NCBI RefSeq assembly: GCF_022179305.1
Contig: NZ_BPQP01000059.1
Span: 20,954-84,953, forward strand
Reading direction: 5' to 3'
From: Methylobacterium iners
GTDB lineage: Bacteria > Pseudomonadota > Alphaproteobacteria > Rhizobiales > Beijerinckiaceae
DNA: 64,000 nucleotides
The position numbers and the translations under genes are program-made. The notes below the pieces were generated by a model. It was not told the origin of the DNA and did not search any database. It saw only the letters and a program-made list of their open reading frames with translations. The number at the start of each line of letters is the position of its first letter. Position 1 is the stretch's first letter. This document shows positions 26,640 through 35,714 of the stretch, piece after piece.

Positions 26640-27870
26640 CACCAGGCAAATCGCGCCCGTCCCAGGCATAGCGCCACAGCCGCACCCGGAAGCCGCGCCG
26701 CTCGACGCGTCGCGCCACCAACCGCCCGCGTGCGTCGTGCTTCAGGCTCACCGCCTCGCCGCGCGGGCCGCGCGCCTGCCGCACCCGCCCGCCTGGTGAG
26801 ACCAGCCAGGGCGGCAAGACCATGCTCGACCCCGCAAGCTCGCGGGACAACGCCTCGCCCGGCTCCCGCTGGTCCGAGCCGACCACGTTGAGCGCCGCGT
26901 CGTACTCATAGCGTTCCGCCCCACCGTCGCCGAAACGGGCCTGCGCCACCTGCCCGTTGCCGTCATAGGCATAGGCCGTCTCGCCCCAGCCGGCATCAAC
27001 GATGGTGCGCGGCTCAAAGGCACGGCTTCAAGAGTAGCGCCGCTCCACGCCCAGGCCCGCCGCGCCACCGCCCGGTCCAGGCGGCGCGGCGGACGCCACG
27101 TTCTGGTGCAGGAGCTGGCCCACCGCGTCCCAGCCCTGGTCGAGCTGAAAGCCCCCGCCGTTGCGCCGCCGCGTCTCGCGCCAGAGGGCGTTGCGTGTGA
27201 AGTTCAGCGGGGCGTGGCCCGCGAGGGTCAGGCGCACCAGCGCGCCGACCGGATCGTAGGCGTACTCGGTCACCTGCCCGCCGATGCGCCGCTCGACCCG
27301 CCGGCCGCAGCAATCGAAGGTGCTCTCGATCCGCCGGCCTTTGACGATCTCGGCCACGACCCGGCCCATTTCGTCGCGCTCGAACAGCACCAGCGCGTCG
27401 TCGTTCTCGGCACGTACTAAAAGCCCGCTCGCGTCGTAGCCGAAGGTGGTGACGCAGGCGGCCGCGCGCCCCGGATCGTGCACCGCCTCGCGCACCAGAA
27501 GGCCCGACCTATCGTAAGCGTAGGCCGCGCGGGTGCCGTCGGCGTGGCGGGTCTCGCCGAGCCGGCCCGCCTCGTCGTAGGCGTAGGCCGTGGTCAGCCC
27601 GTCGAAGTCCGTCTCCTCGACGACGTGGCCCACGGCGTCGCGCACGAAGCTCCAGGTGCGACCGGTCTGGTTAACAACCTGGGCGAGGCGCTCTTGGTCG
27701 TCATAGGCGAGGCGGACGCGCCCGCCCTGCAGGTCCTCGATCTCGGAGAGCAGCCCACGCGGGCCGCGGCGGTAGGTGGTGGTACGGCCCTCGCCATCCG
27801 CCGCCCGCAGGGTCGCGCCGCGATCCTCCGAGCGCTGCACCACCAGGGTGACCCCATCCGGCCCTGAGGG
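26640..27870 (-). pseudogene. Rhs/YD-repeat protein fragment (interrupted)
   Basis: About 410 codons of one frame encode tandem YD repeats: RVRLAYDDQERLAQVVNQTG, TAYAYDEAGRLGETRHADG, AAYAYDRSGLLVREAV, TEYAYDPVGALVRLTLAG, TAYAYDGNGQVAQARF. The frame is broken by a single in-frame TGA at 27028-27030 between VERRYS and SRAFEPRTIV; the repeats continue in the same frame on the other side. The 5' part is missing, because the frame has no good start and runs into the DUF6894 gene. The 3' part stops after WRYAWDGRDL, before the conserved Rhs core end and variable toxin tip. No VgrG, EagR or immunity gene is nearby. It is a relic of a polymorphic-toxin gene. Confidence 0.8.
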
Positions 27871-27875
27871 AGGCC

Positions 27876-28133
27876 CTAACGCTCGCTCCCAGCAGCGCGG
27901 GGCAGCAGCTTGAAGGCGTCCGCGAACGGGAACTCTCCCACTACCCCGCCAGCCTCCTTCGTGACGACTAGGGCGGCGGCCAAGAGGGTGATCTGATTGG
28001 TCGGATCCTGCATCATCGCCTGAACCGTATCCCGGGCAACCTCCAGAGCCTGGACTGCGTCGCGAAGCTCCATGCCGTCCTGATCAGGGATGACGTCGCC
28101 GTCGATGTGGGTGTTGAAGAAATAGAGGGGCAT
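27876..28133 (-). CDS. DUF6894 family small protein
   Basis: 85 residues. The start MPLYFFNTHIDGDVIPDQDG with the LRDAVQALEVARDTVQAMM helix is the hallmark of DUF6894, a small family abundant in Methylobacterium and other Rhizobiales and of unknown function. The ATG at 28133 was chosen because the family begins MPxYFF; upstream residues to 28238 are not conserved. The C-terminus (about 20 residues, FPFADAFKLLPRAAGSER) is longer than the core. Confidence 0.8.
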   Translation of the reverse strand: MPLYFFNTHIDGDVIPDQDGMELRDAVQALEVARDTVQAMMQDPTNQITLLAAALVVTKEAGGVVGEFPFADAFKLLPRAAGSER

Positions 28134-28339
28134 GCGCCGACATCCCCGGCGGCCGACGGATGTTCCCGAGGGACGTGGATGTTCGACCACAACCTTGAGC
28201 GGCGCGGTCGCCCGATGCTCGCATGTGCCGTCCGGCACGGCGGCGGTGAAACTTCACGCCACCCGCATCATTGCCCTGTCACGGAGGCGAAGGGACGGCC
28301 CGCCCGGCAACCTGCGCAGCCCCCGTGTTTGGACCCACC

Positions 28340-28510
28340 ATGATCGTTTGCCCGCCCCCTCTGTGGCTCTCCCCCTCGGATACGCCCACGAGCCCGACCA
28401 TCGAGGGCATCCAGCGCGCCCTGGCCCTGTCGTTCCCGCCGGCCGAGGAGCACACGGCCTCGATCCGGCTTCTCTCGGCACTCGACGCTCTTCGGTCCCG
28501 CGAAGACTGA
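28340..28510 (+). CDS. Possible small hypothetical protein
   Basis: 56-codon frame from an ATG at 28340, with a helical core IEGIQRALALSFPPAEEHTA and a charged end. No ribosome site is obvious and no family is recognised. It is one of several overlapping short frames in this GC-rich gap and may not be coding. Confidence 0.3.
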   Translation: MIVCPPPLWLSPSDTPTSPTIEGIQRALALSFPPAEEHTASIRLLSALDALRSRED

Positions 28511-28540
28511 CCCGTCGCGCCGGCTGTCACCCAGGGCGCG

Positions 28541-28804
28541 TCAGCGGGCCTCGCTCACGCGTCGGGTCGTGCGCTGCTCCTGCTTGTAGGCCGTGATGGC
28601 CGCCGAGCAGGTGGGGCTGAGCTTCTTCAGGTTGGCCTTGAAGCAGGCCTCCACCTCCGGGCCGCCCGGTGCGTACTCGCTGCAATGCTGCATGTAGTCG
28701 CCGGTGCAGGCCCGCTTCAGCGCCTCGCGTCCGGGCGATTGCTGCGCGAACGCTGCGACGGGGATGAGGCCGAGGGCGAAGAACGCCGCCTTGCTCGGGG
28801 TCAT
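28541..28804 (-). CDS. Small exported cysteine-containing protein
   Basis: 87 residues. Signal peptide KAAFFALGLIPVAAFAQ is followed by a compact domain with four cysteines: ALKRACTGDYMQHCSEY, EVEACFKANLKKLSPTC. The spacing resembles the cysteine-rich-repeat small exported proteins found in several copies in Methylobacterium and Bradyrhizobium. It is likely periplasmic with two disulfides; function unknown. Confidence 0.75.
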   Translation of the reverse strand: MTPSKAAFFALGLIPVAAFAQQSPGREALKRACTGDYMQHCSEYAPGGPEVEACFKANLKKLSPTCSAAITAYKQEQRTTRRVSEAR

Positions 28805-28975
28805 GTGAACTCCTGTCCGTTGCCGAAGCCGACCACGTGGAGCGGGTCGACCTGCCGGCGGGCACTGACCTGGGACGATGGCCTCAACGTGACGAGAGTA
28901 AGGATCTCTTGCAGCAATGCTTTGGTGATGCCGCCCTCATTCCCCCGCGACTGCGCGGCAGCGGCGTTCGCGCGC

Positions 28976-31333
28976 TCACACGGTCCGCAGGTTGCGGATC
29001 GGACGCTCCGGCGCCAGCGCAAGGGCTGCGCTGACGATGCCGCGCGCGTCGAGGCCGTGGTTCCGGTAGAGGTCGGCGACCGTGCCGGTCTGCCCGAAGC
29101 GCTCGACGCCGAGCGCCCGGGTGCGGTGGCCACCCACCGCGCCGAGCCAGCCCAGCGTCGCCGGGTGCCCGTCGATGACCGTGACGAGGCCGCAATGCCG
29201 GGGCAGGTCGGCCAACAGCGTGCCGACATGGCTGCGAGCGCTCCGGTCTCCGGCTTCACGGGCGCGCTGCGCCGCCGTCCAGCCGGCATGGAGCCGATCG
29301 GCGGAGGTGACGGCCAAGAGCCCGATGTCGCGCCGATCCTCGGCCATCAGACCCACCGCCTCGATCGCCTCGGGTGCGACGGCCCCGGTATAGGCGACCA
29401 CGATCTCGGCGTTCGGCCCAGGCTCACGCAGCCAGTAGGCACCGGCGACGATCGCCTCGGACAGCGCCGCCGACATGGCGCGCTGCGGCTGGGCGAGGCT
29501 GCGGGTCGAGAGCCGGAGATAGATCGAGCCGCCCTCCGGCCCCTCGACCTGCACGTGGTCGAGGGCGTGCGCCATCAGGATCGACAGCTCGTCCACGAAG
29601 GCCGGCTCGAAGCTCGACAGCCCGTCCTGCGCCAGTCCGATCAGCGGCGTGGCGATCGATTGGTGGGCGCCGCCCTCCGGCGCCAGCGTCACGCCCGAGG
29701 GCGTCGCCGCGATGATGAAGCGCGCATCCTGGTAGCAGGCGTAGTTCAGGGCATCGAGGCCGCGGCTGATGAACGGATCGTAGAGCGTGCCGATCGGGAT
29801 CAGACGCTCGCCGAACAGCCGGTGCGACAATCCCAGCGCCGAGAGCAGCAGGAAGAGGTTCATCTCGGCGATGCCGAGCTCGATGTGCTGGCCCTTGGCC
29901 GAGGCATCCCAAGCGAAGGTCGAGGGGATGCGCTCGGCCTTGAACAGGTCGCGCCGCTCTTCGCGGGCGAACAGGCCGCGCCGGTTCACCCATCCGCCGA
30001 GATTGGTCGAGACGGTGACGTCCGGCGAGGTGGTGACGATGCGCTCCGCGATCGGCGCGTCGGAGCGCCCCAGCTCGTTGAGGATCAGGCCGAAGCCGGA
30101 CTGGGTCGATTGCACGGCCTGGCGCGGGCACGGGAAGTCCGCCGGCACCGGAAGCCGGGGCGCCTCGCGCAGTCGCGTCCCCTCGGCGAAGAACGGCGCC
30201 GCGGCGATGAAGCGGCGCAGATCGTCCGCGGCCAGCGTCAGCCCCTCGAACGGCTCCCATTCCTGCCCCTCCCGGATGCCCATGCTTTCGCGGAACAGAG
30301 CCGTCTGCGCCGGGGTGAGCAGGCCGGAATGGTTGTCCTTGTGGCCGGCGAGCGGAAGCCCGAAGCCCTTGACGGTGTAGGCGATGAACACCGTCGGACG
30401 ATCGTTGTCGGCGGCCTCGAAGGCGCGGATCAGGTTGGTGAGGTCGTGTCCGCCGAGGTTCCCCATCAACGCCGCGAGCTCCTGGTCCGAGCGGCGGCCG
30501 AGCAGCGCCAGCGCGTCCGGATCGTCGGCGAGGTCGGCCTCCAGGCGCCGCCGCCACGCCGGGCCGCCCTGGAAGGTCAGGGCCGCGTAGAGCTGGTTCG
30601 GCGCCGTGTCGATCCAGGCGCGCAGGCGCTCGCCGCCCGGCTCGAGGAAGGCCGCATCCATCAGCGAGCCGTACTTCAGGACCACCACGTCCCAGCCGAA
30701 CGCGCGGAAGATCTCCTCGAAGCGGGTGTAGAGGCCCTCGCGGATCACGGCGTCGAGGCTCTGCCGGTTGTAGTCGATGATCCACCACGTCCGGCGCAGG
30801 CCGTGCTTCCAGCCCTCCATGAGGGCCTCGAAGATGTTGCCCTCGTCCATCTCGGCGTCGCCGACCAGCGCCACCATCCGGCCCTCCGGCCGGTCGAGGC
30901 CCCAGCCGTGGGCGCGGACGTAGTCGCGCACCAGCGACCCGAACAGCGTCTGCGCGACGCCCAGGCCCACCGAGCCCGTCGAGAAGTCGACGTCGTCGGT
31001 GTCCTTGGTCCGCGACGGGTAGGATTGCGCGCCGCCGAACCCGCGGAAGTTCTCCAGCTTCGCGCGGGTCTGGTTGCCGGCCAGATACTGGATCGCGTGG
31101 AAGACCGGGCTCGCATGCGGCTTTACCGCGACGCGATCCTCGGGCCGCAGCACCGCGAAGTAGAGCGCCGTCATGATCGTCGCCAGCGAAGCCGAGGACG
31201 CCTGGTGTCCGCCGACCTTCATCCCGTCATGGTTCGGCCGGACGTGGTTGGCGTGGTGGATCATCCACGTGGACAGCCACAGCGCCTTGCGCTCCAGCGC
31301 GGCGAGGTAGGGCAGGCGCGGGTCGCTTCGCAT
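28976..31333 (-). CDS. Pyruvate dehydrogenase E1-like / transketolase family enzyme
   Basis: About 785 residues, homodimeric AceE-like ThDP enzyme. Markers: IHHANHVRPNHDGMKVGGHQ (residues about 25-44), the ThDP/metal motif GDAEMDEGN (158-166) ending at DYNRQSLD (187-194), and the C-terminal pyrimidine and transketolase_C regions (SRGLDALNYACYQ, LHAGWTAAQR). True AceE is about 890 residues, so this is the shorter transketolase-like subgroup. No E2 or E3 gene is adjacent, so it may not work in a classical complex. The ATG at 31333 has GAGGG upstream; 31366 is an alternative. It is divergent from an Lrp/AsnC gene, the likely regulator. Confidence 0.85.
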   Translation of the reverse strand: MRSDPRLPYLAALERKALWLSTWMIHHANHVRPNHDGMKVGGHQASSASLATIMTALYFAVLRPEDRVAVKPHASPVFHAIQYLAGNQTRAKLENFRGFGGAQSYPSRTKDTDDVDFSTGSVGLGVAQTLFGSLVRDYVRAHGWGLDRPEGRMVALVGDAEMDEGNIFEALMEGWKHGLRRTWWIIDYNRQSLDAVIREGLYTRFEEIFRAFGWDVVVLKYGSLMDAAFLEPGGERLRAWIDTAPNQLYAALTFQGGPAWRRRLEADLADDPDALALLGRRSDQELAALMGNLGGHDLTNLIRAFEAADNDRPTVFIAYTVKGFGLPLAGHKDNHSGLLTPAQTALFRESMGIREGQEWEPFEGLTLAADDLRRFIAAAPFFAEGTRLREAPRLPVPADFPCPRQAVQSTQSGFGLILNELGRSDAPIAERIVTTSPDVTVSTNLGGWVNRRGLFAREERRDLFKAERIPSTFAWDASAKGQHIELGIAEMNLFLLLSALGLSHRLFGERLIPIGTLYDPFISRGLDALNYACYQDARFIIAATPSGVTLAPEGGAHQSIATPLIGLAQDGLSSFEPAFVDELSILMAHALDHVQVEGPEGGSIYLRLSTRSLAQPQRAMSAALSEAIVAGAYWLREPGPNAEIVVAYTGAVAPEAIEAVGLMAEDRRDIGLLAVTSADRLHAGWTAAQRAREAGDRSARSHVGTLLADLPRHCGLVTVIDGHPATLGWLGAVGGHRTRALGVERFGQTGTVADLYRNHGLDARGIVSAALALAPERPIRNLRTV

Positions 31334-31460
31334 CGATGTCGGGCCCTCGAAGGAGACCCGTACCATGCCACCGCCGATGGGGCAGGATTTGCCAAACTCG
31401 GCGCCCGCATCCAGGATTTCGGTGACATCCGCCAATCGCGCGCCGGTTCAGGGTGAAATC

Positions 31461-31928
31461 ATGCAGAGGCGCCAGATCGACGCCATCGACCGGAAGATCC
31501 TCGCCGAGATGCAGCGGGACGGCCGGGTGACGGTCCAGGATCTCGCCGCCCGCATCGGTCTCTCGGCCTCGCCGTGCCTGCGCCGGATCCGATGGCTGGA
31601 GGAGGCAGGCATCCTCAAGGGCTATGTCGCCCTCGTCGATCAGGCCAAGGTCGGGCTGCCGATCAGCGTGTTCGCCTCGGTGAAGCTGGAGCGGCAGCGG
31701 GAGGAGGAACTCGACCGCTTCGCCGAGGCGGTGGCGCGCTGGCCGGAGGTGGTCGAGTGCTACCTGATGACCGGGCGGCACGATTACCTCGTGCGCGTCG
31801 TGGTGCCGGATCTCGCCGCCTACGAGCGCTTCCTGAAGGACAAGCTCACGCGCCTCGACGGCGTCGGATCGATCGAGTCGAGCTTCGCGTTGGGACAGGT
31901 GAAGTACACCAACGTCTTGCCGGTTTAG
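31461..31928 (+). CDS. Lrp/AsnC family transcriptional regulator
   Basis: 155 residues. HTH segment IDAIDRKILAEMQRDGRVTV with AARIGLSASPCLRRIRWLEE, then the RAM effector domain (FASVKLERQREEELDRFAEA, VVECYLMTGRHDYLVRVVVP). The start MQRRQIDAID at 31461 is typical. It is divergent from the pyruvate dehydrogenase E1-like gene; the 127 bases between the starts should hold the shared control region. Confidence 0.92.
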   Translation: MQRRQIDAIDRKILAEMQRDGRVTVQDLAARIGLSASPCLRRIRWLEEAGILKGYVALVDQAKVGLPISVFASVKLERQREEELDRFAEAVARWPEVVECYLMTGRHDYLVRVVVPDLAAYERFLKDKLTRLDGVGSIESSFALGQVKYTNVLPV

Positions 31929-32076
31929 CTCTCACCCGTCGTGGGATTGTTGCGCATACGGATTGCTCGGGCCCGCGTTCCCGCCGGAACCGCCGTGGTG
32001 ACTTGTCGTGGACCCATGGACGAATGATCGAGAGCCGGGGCGTCGCACGCATGTCCCCCGTTAGCGGAGGAAGGCC

Positions 32077-33444
32077 ATGTCGATGTTCGCCAAGCTCGCG
32101 CTTCGCGCGGCGGAGGGTAGGCCGGCCCGCGTCGGCCTGATCGGCGCCGGCAAGTTCGGCTCGATGTTCCTGTCCCAGGCGTGGCGGGTTCCCGGCATCC
32201 ACTTGGTGGGCGTGTGCGATCTCTCGCCCGCCCGCGCGCAGGACGCGATGCGGCGCGTCGGCTGGCCCGACGCGCGCTTCCGGGTCGGATCGCTGGAGGA
32301 GGCTGCCCGAACTTCGGCCACCTTCGTGACCGAGGATACCGAGGCGCTGATCGCCAGCCCTTTCATCGACATCGTCATCGACGCGACGGGCAGCCCGGCG
32401 GCCGGCATCCGCCACGTGCTGAGGGCCTGCGAGCACCGCAAGCACATCGTCATGGTCAACGTGGAGGCGGACGCGCTGGCCGGTCCGCTTCTGGCCCGCC
32501 GCGCCGCGGAGGCCGGCATCATCTACTCGATGGCCTCGGGCGATCAGCCGGCGCTGATCGCCGAACTCGTCGACTGGGCGCGCACCATCGGCCTCGAGGT
32601 GATCTGCGCGGGCAAGGGCACGAAGTACCTTCCGGCCTATCACCAATCGACGCCGGACACGGTCTGGGGCCATTACGGCTTCACGGAGGAACAGGTCGCG
32701 GGCGGCGACTTCAACCCGCAGATGTTCAACTCCTTCCTCGACGGCACCAAGTCGGCCCTCGAGATGGCGGCGGTCGCCAATGCCTGCGACCTCAGCCCGC
32801 CGGACGACGGGCTGGCCTTCCCCCCGTGCGGCGTGGACGATCTGCCCACCGTGCTGCGTCCCGCCGCGGACGGGGGGATCCTCGCCAAGCGGGGCACCGT
32901 CGAGGTCGTCTCGTCGCTGGAGCGCGATGGGCGGCCCGTGTTCCGCGACCTGCGCTGGGGCGTCTACGCGGTGTTCCATGCGCCGACCGAGTACGTGCGG
33001 GACTGCTTCGCGCAGTACGGCCTCAAGACCGACGCCAGCGGCCGTTACGCGGCGATGTACAAGCCCTATCACCTGATCGGGCTCGAACTCGGAACCTCGG
33101 TCGCGAGCATCGCCACGCGCGGCGAGCCGACCGGCGCGACGAAGGACTGGCGCGCCGACGTGATCGCCGTCGCCAAGCGTGCGCTCGCCGAGGGCGAGAC
33201 CCTCGACGGCGAGGGTGGCTTCACGGTGTTCGGCAAGGTCGTCCCCGCCGAGACATCGTTGTCCCTCGGGGCCGTTCCCATGGGCTTGGCGCATGGGCTG
33301 ATCCTGCGCAACGCCGTCGCAGAGCATCGGCCGATCCGATGGTCGGACGTGACCTATGACGCGACCCATCACGCCATCGGCTTTCGTCGAGACATGGAGG
33401 CGCTGTTCAGAACGGAAATGGGCCTCGATCCGGCCGGCGCCTGA
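32077..33444 (+). CDS. NAD(P)-dependent oxidoreductase with C-terminal SAF domain (COG4091, homoserine-dehydrogenase-like)
   Basis: 455 residues. N-terminal Rossmann fold with ARVGLIGAGKFGSMFLSQ, middle substrate region with GDQPALIAELVDWARTIGLE and KGTKYLPAYHQSTPD, and a C-terminal SAF-like part (AETSLSLGAVPMGLAHGLIL). These proteins are annotated as predicted homoserine dehydrogenases but often occur in sugar-acid or polyol catabolic loci. Here it sits between the Lrp gene and the tartrate locus, transcribed alone. The substrate is unknown; an acid-sugar oxidation is a reasonable guess from context. Confidence 0.85.
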   Translation: MSMFAKLALRAAEGRPARVGLIGAGKFGSMFLSQAWRVPGIHLVGVCDLSPARAQDAMRRVGWPDARFRVGSLEEAARTSATFVTEDTEALIASPFIDIVIDATGSPAAGIRHVLRACEHRKHIVMVNVEADALAGPLLARRAAEAGIIYSMASGDQPALIAELVDWARTIGLEVICAGKGTKYLPAYHQSTPDTVWGHYGFTEEQVAGGDFNPQMFNSFLDGTKSALEMAAVANACDLSPPDDGLAFPPCGVDDLPTVLRPAADGGILAKRGTVEVVSSLERDGRPVFRDLRWGVYAVFHAPTEYVRDCFAQYGLKTDASGRYAAMYKPYHLIGLELGTSVASIATRGEPTGATKDWRADVIAVAKRALAEGETLDGEGGFTVFGKVVPAETSLSLGAVPMGLAHGLILRNAVAEHRPIRWSDVTYDATHHAIGFRRDMEALFRTEMGLDPAGA

Positions 33445-33489
33445 GGCCGCCGACGAGCGAGCCCTTGGCAATCCTCGCCATCGACGGTC

Positions 33490-34194
33490 TCAGAGGTGCT
33501 TCAGGCCAAAACTGGCGAGCAAGGGAAGAAGCTCGTCGCGGGCCCGCACGCGATGCCGGTGCGCCCGCTCCTGGGCCGCCTCGGCGTCGCCGGTCCGGAT
33601 CGCTTCGATGATCTGCCGGTGTTCCGACACCGAGGCGTTGAGCTCACGCCGGAGCTTGAGGGTGAGCATGCGAGCGCGGTGCGCCTGGTCGTTGATCGTC
33701 TGGTTGATCCGGATCATGCGGCCGTTCCCGGCCCGCTCGACGAGCGTGCGGTGGAAGCCTTCATCCGCCCGCCCCCAGGCTGCGAGATCACCTGCCGCCT
33801 CGGCTTCCGCCATGGTCGTCGTCAGGCGGGAGAGCTCCGCGGCGGTGGCCTCGCGCCGGACCTCCGGCATATCCGCCAGCAAGGCCGCCGCGCGTCCCTC
33901 GATGGCGATGACGACGTCGTAGATCTCGCGCACATCCTCCGGCGCCAGCGCACAGATGAGGATGCCCTTCCGGGGGAGGATCCGGACCAGACCGTCTTCC
34001 TGCAGGCGGATGGCGGCCTCGTGGACGGGGGTGCGGCTCATGCCCAGGCGCAGGGCGATCTCCTGCTCTGACGCCTGATAGCCGGGCGGGAAGCGGGATT
34101 CGCGAATCTCATCCTTCATCGCCGCGTAGGCGTCCTCCACGAGCGACGGACGTCGGTCGGCGGACTCATCCTTGTCAGCGCGGCCCCGAATCAT
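33490..34194 (-). CDS. GntR family regulator, FadR/FCD subfamily
   Basis: 234 residues. N-terminal winged helix (LVEDAYAAMKDEIRESRFPP, EIALRLGMSRTPVHEAAIRL), then an all-helical FCD domain with metal/ligand residues spread over EIYDVVIAIEGRAAALLA, DEGFHRTLVERAGN and VSEHRQIIEAIRTGD. The ATG at 34194 is used; the frame to 34233 would include the operator itself. It is divergent from the tartrate genes, with a near-perfect palindrome in its own promoter (34224-34241). It is therefore probably an autorepressor of the tartrate locus relieved by tartrate or a related acid. Confidence 0.9.
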   Translation of the reverse strand: MIRGRADKDESADRRPSLVEDAYAAMKDEIRESRFPPGYQASEQEIALRLGMSRTPVHEAAIRLQEDGLVRILPRKGILICALAPEDVREIYDVVIAIEGRAAALLADMPEVRREATAAELSRLTTTMAEAEAAGDLAAWGRADEGFHRTLVERAGNGRMIRINQTINDQAHRARMLTLKLRRELNASVSEHRQIIEAIRTGDAEAAQERAHRHRVRARDELLPLLASFGLKHL

Positions 34195-34223
34195 CGCGAT
34201 CTCCAAGCAGAACCCATGCCCGC

Positions 34224-34241
34224 CAACTTCCATGGAGGTTG
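34224..34241. promoter_or_regulatory. GntR-like operator A (near-perfect 18-bp palindrome)
   Basis: CAACTTCCATGGAGGTTG, symmetric at 8 of 9 base pairs around the central CATG. It lies 30 bases upstream of the gntR ATG on the minus strand. The core CATGGAAGTTGGCG, read on the minus strand at 34221-34234, recurs at 34293 and 38187. Confidence 0.6.
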
Positions 34242-34292
34242 TGATGGAAGATTGACAGCCGAACCGCCAGACTCCTATCTCGTATCACCTTG

Positions 34293-34306
34293 CATGGAAG
34301 TTGGCG
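34293..34306 (+). promoter_or_regulatory. GntR-like operator B
   Basis: CATGGAAGTTGGCG, identical to the core of site A and embedded in a 24-base block (34289-34312) that recurs exactly at 38183-38206. It lies 41 bases upstream of an ATG with a strong GGAGGAAGGG ribosome site, the old start of the MFS permease remnant. Confidence 0.6.
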
Positions 34307-34347
34307 CTCAAGTTTTACCGCCCGTCAGACGCGCGCAGGAGGAAGGG

Positions 34348-34568
34348 ATGGGGCGCTCCTTTGGGCAGGCACTATGCGCAAGGTCGCATCGCGCTTGGTT
34401 CCGTTCCTCTGCCTTCTCTCCTTCGTCGCCCGACTCGTCGCCTCCATGGGCCTGATGCCGACCGGCGGCGCGGCCTCAGTCACCGCGCTCAACGCGATCG
34501 GCAGTCTCGGCGGCCGTCACCTTTATCGTCGCCCGATCGGGGCGGCAGGCCGCGCCGTGGCGCGCTGA
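34348..34568 (+). pseudogene. Remnant of an MFS (ACS family, tartrate-type) permease
   Basis: Only the two ends of a roughly 430-residue transporter survive. From 34374, MRKVASRLVPFLCLLSFVARL matches the N-terminal first helix of ACS-family MFS proteins. It is joined directly to MPTGGAASVTALNAIGSLGG, which matches a helix near the C-terminal end of the same family. The frame then ends at 34568. The ribosome site and ATG at 34338-34350 are in a different frame from the homologous segment, indicating a frameshift as well as a large internal deletion. The position just before ttuC and tarD, behind operator B, says this was the locus's tartrate transporter. Confidence 0.6.
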
Positions 34569-34599
34569 CGCCAAGCCCTCGTTCCTACGGAGACCCGCT

Positions 34600-35676
34600 A
34601 TGAAGACCTACAGGATCGCCGCCATCCCCGCCGACGGCATCGGCGTCGAGGTCATCGCCGCCGGGATCGAGGTGCTCGACGCCCTGGCCGCGAAGACCGG
34701 GTTGTTCGCCTTCGCCTTCGACCATTTCGACTGGGGCTCGGACTACTACAAGCGGCACGGCGTGATGATGCCGGCGGACGGGCGCGACCAGATCCGCAAC
34801 CACGACGCGATCCTCTTCGGCGCGGTCGGCGCCCCCGACGTGCCCGACCACATCACGCTCTGGGGCCTGCGGCTCGCCATCTGCCAGCCCTTCGACCAGT
34901 ACGCCAATGTCCGCCCGACCCGGATTCTGCCCGGCATCACGAGCCCGCTGCGCCACGTCACCGGCCCCGAGCTCGACTGGGTGATCGTGCGCGAGAATTC
35001 CGAGGGCGAGTACGCGGGCGTCGGAGGGCGCGTCCACCAGGGCCACCCGAACGAGGTCGCCACGGATGTCTCGATGATGACCCGCTCGGGCGTCGACCGC
35101 ATCATCCGCTTCGCGTTCGAGCTCGCTCGGTCGCGGCCGCGCAAGCTCTTGACCGTCGTCACCAAGTCGAACGCCCAGCGCCACGCCATGGTGATGTGGG
35201 ACGAGATCGCGGCGGAAGTCGCCCGGGACTTCCCCGACGTGACCTGGGACAAGATGCTGGTCGACGCCATGACCATGCGCATGACGATGAAGCCCGAGAC
35301 GCTGGACACCATCGTGGCCACGAACCTGCACGCCGACATCCTCTCGGACCTCGCCGCGGCGCTCGCCGGCTCGCTCGGCATCGCGCCCACCGCCAACCTG
35401 AACCCGGAGCGCACCTACCCGTCGATGTTCGAGCCGATACACGGCTCGGCCTTCGACATCGCCGGCAAGGGCATCGCCAACCCGATCGCGACCTTCTGGA
35501 CCGCCTGTCAGATGCTGGAGCACCTCGGCGAGAAGCCGGCGGCCGACCGGCTCATGCGCGCGGTCGAGCGTGTCACCGCCGACCCGAGCCTGCACACGCC
35601 CGATCTCGGCGGCAAGGCGACCACACGCCAGGTGACGGATGCCGTCACCGCCGCCGTCCAGGGCGACAACGAGTAG
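34600..35676 (+). CDS. ttuC: Tartrate dehydrogenase/decarboxylase (isocitrate/isopropylmalate dehydrogenase family)
   Basis: 358 residues. NAD-dependent beta-decarboxylating dehydrogenase: YRIAAIPADGIGVEVIAAG, FDWGSDYYKRHGVMMP (typical of TtuC and DmlA), the substrate loop FDQYANVRPTRILPG, the metal-binding DAMTMRMTMKPETLD region, NLHADILSDLAAAL, and EPIHGSAFDIAGKGIANP. The family oxidises L- or meso-tartrate or D-malate. With tarD 38 bases downstream the assignment to tartrate is strong; D-malate is the main alternative. Confidence 0.9.
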   Translation: MKTYRIAAIPADGIGVEVIAAGIEVLDALAAKTGLFAFAFDHFDWGSDYYKRHGVMMPADGRDQIRNHDAILFGAVGAPDVPDHITLWGLRLAICQPFDQYANVRPTRILPGITSPLRHVTGPELDWVIVRENSEGEYAGVGGRVHQGHPNEVATDVSMMTRSGVDRIIRFAFELARSRPRKLLTVVTKSNAQRHAMVMWDEIAAEVARDFPDVTWDKMLVDAMTMRMTMKPETLDTIVATNLHADILSDLAAALAGSLGIAPTANLNPERTYPSMFEPIHGSAFDIAGKGIANPIATFWTACQMLEHLGEKPAADRLMRAVERVTADPSLHTPDLGGKATTRQVTDAVTAAVQGDNE

Positions 35677-35714
35677 GGTCGCTGCCGCGATCCCGCTCGC
35701 CAAGGAGGAACCCC

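Noticed and set aside
28685-31456. A 923-codon open frame on the plus strand opposite the pyruvate dehydrogenase E1-like gene
   Set aside because: It is the mirror frame of a GC-rich gene: Arg/Ala/Gly/Asp-rich low-complexity sequence with no domain, while the minus strand encodes a clear enzyme.
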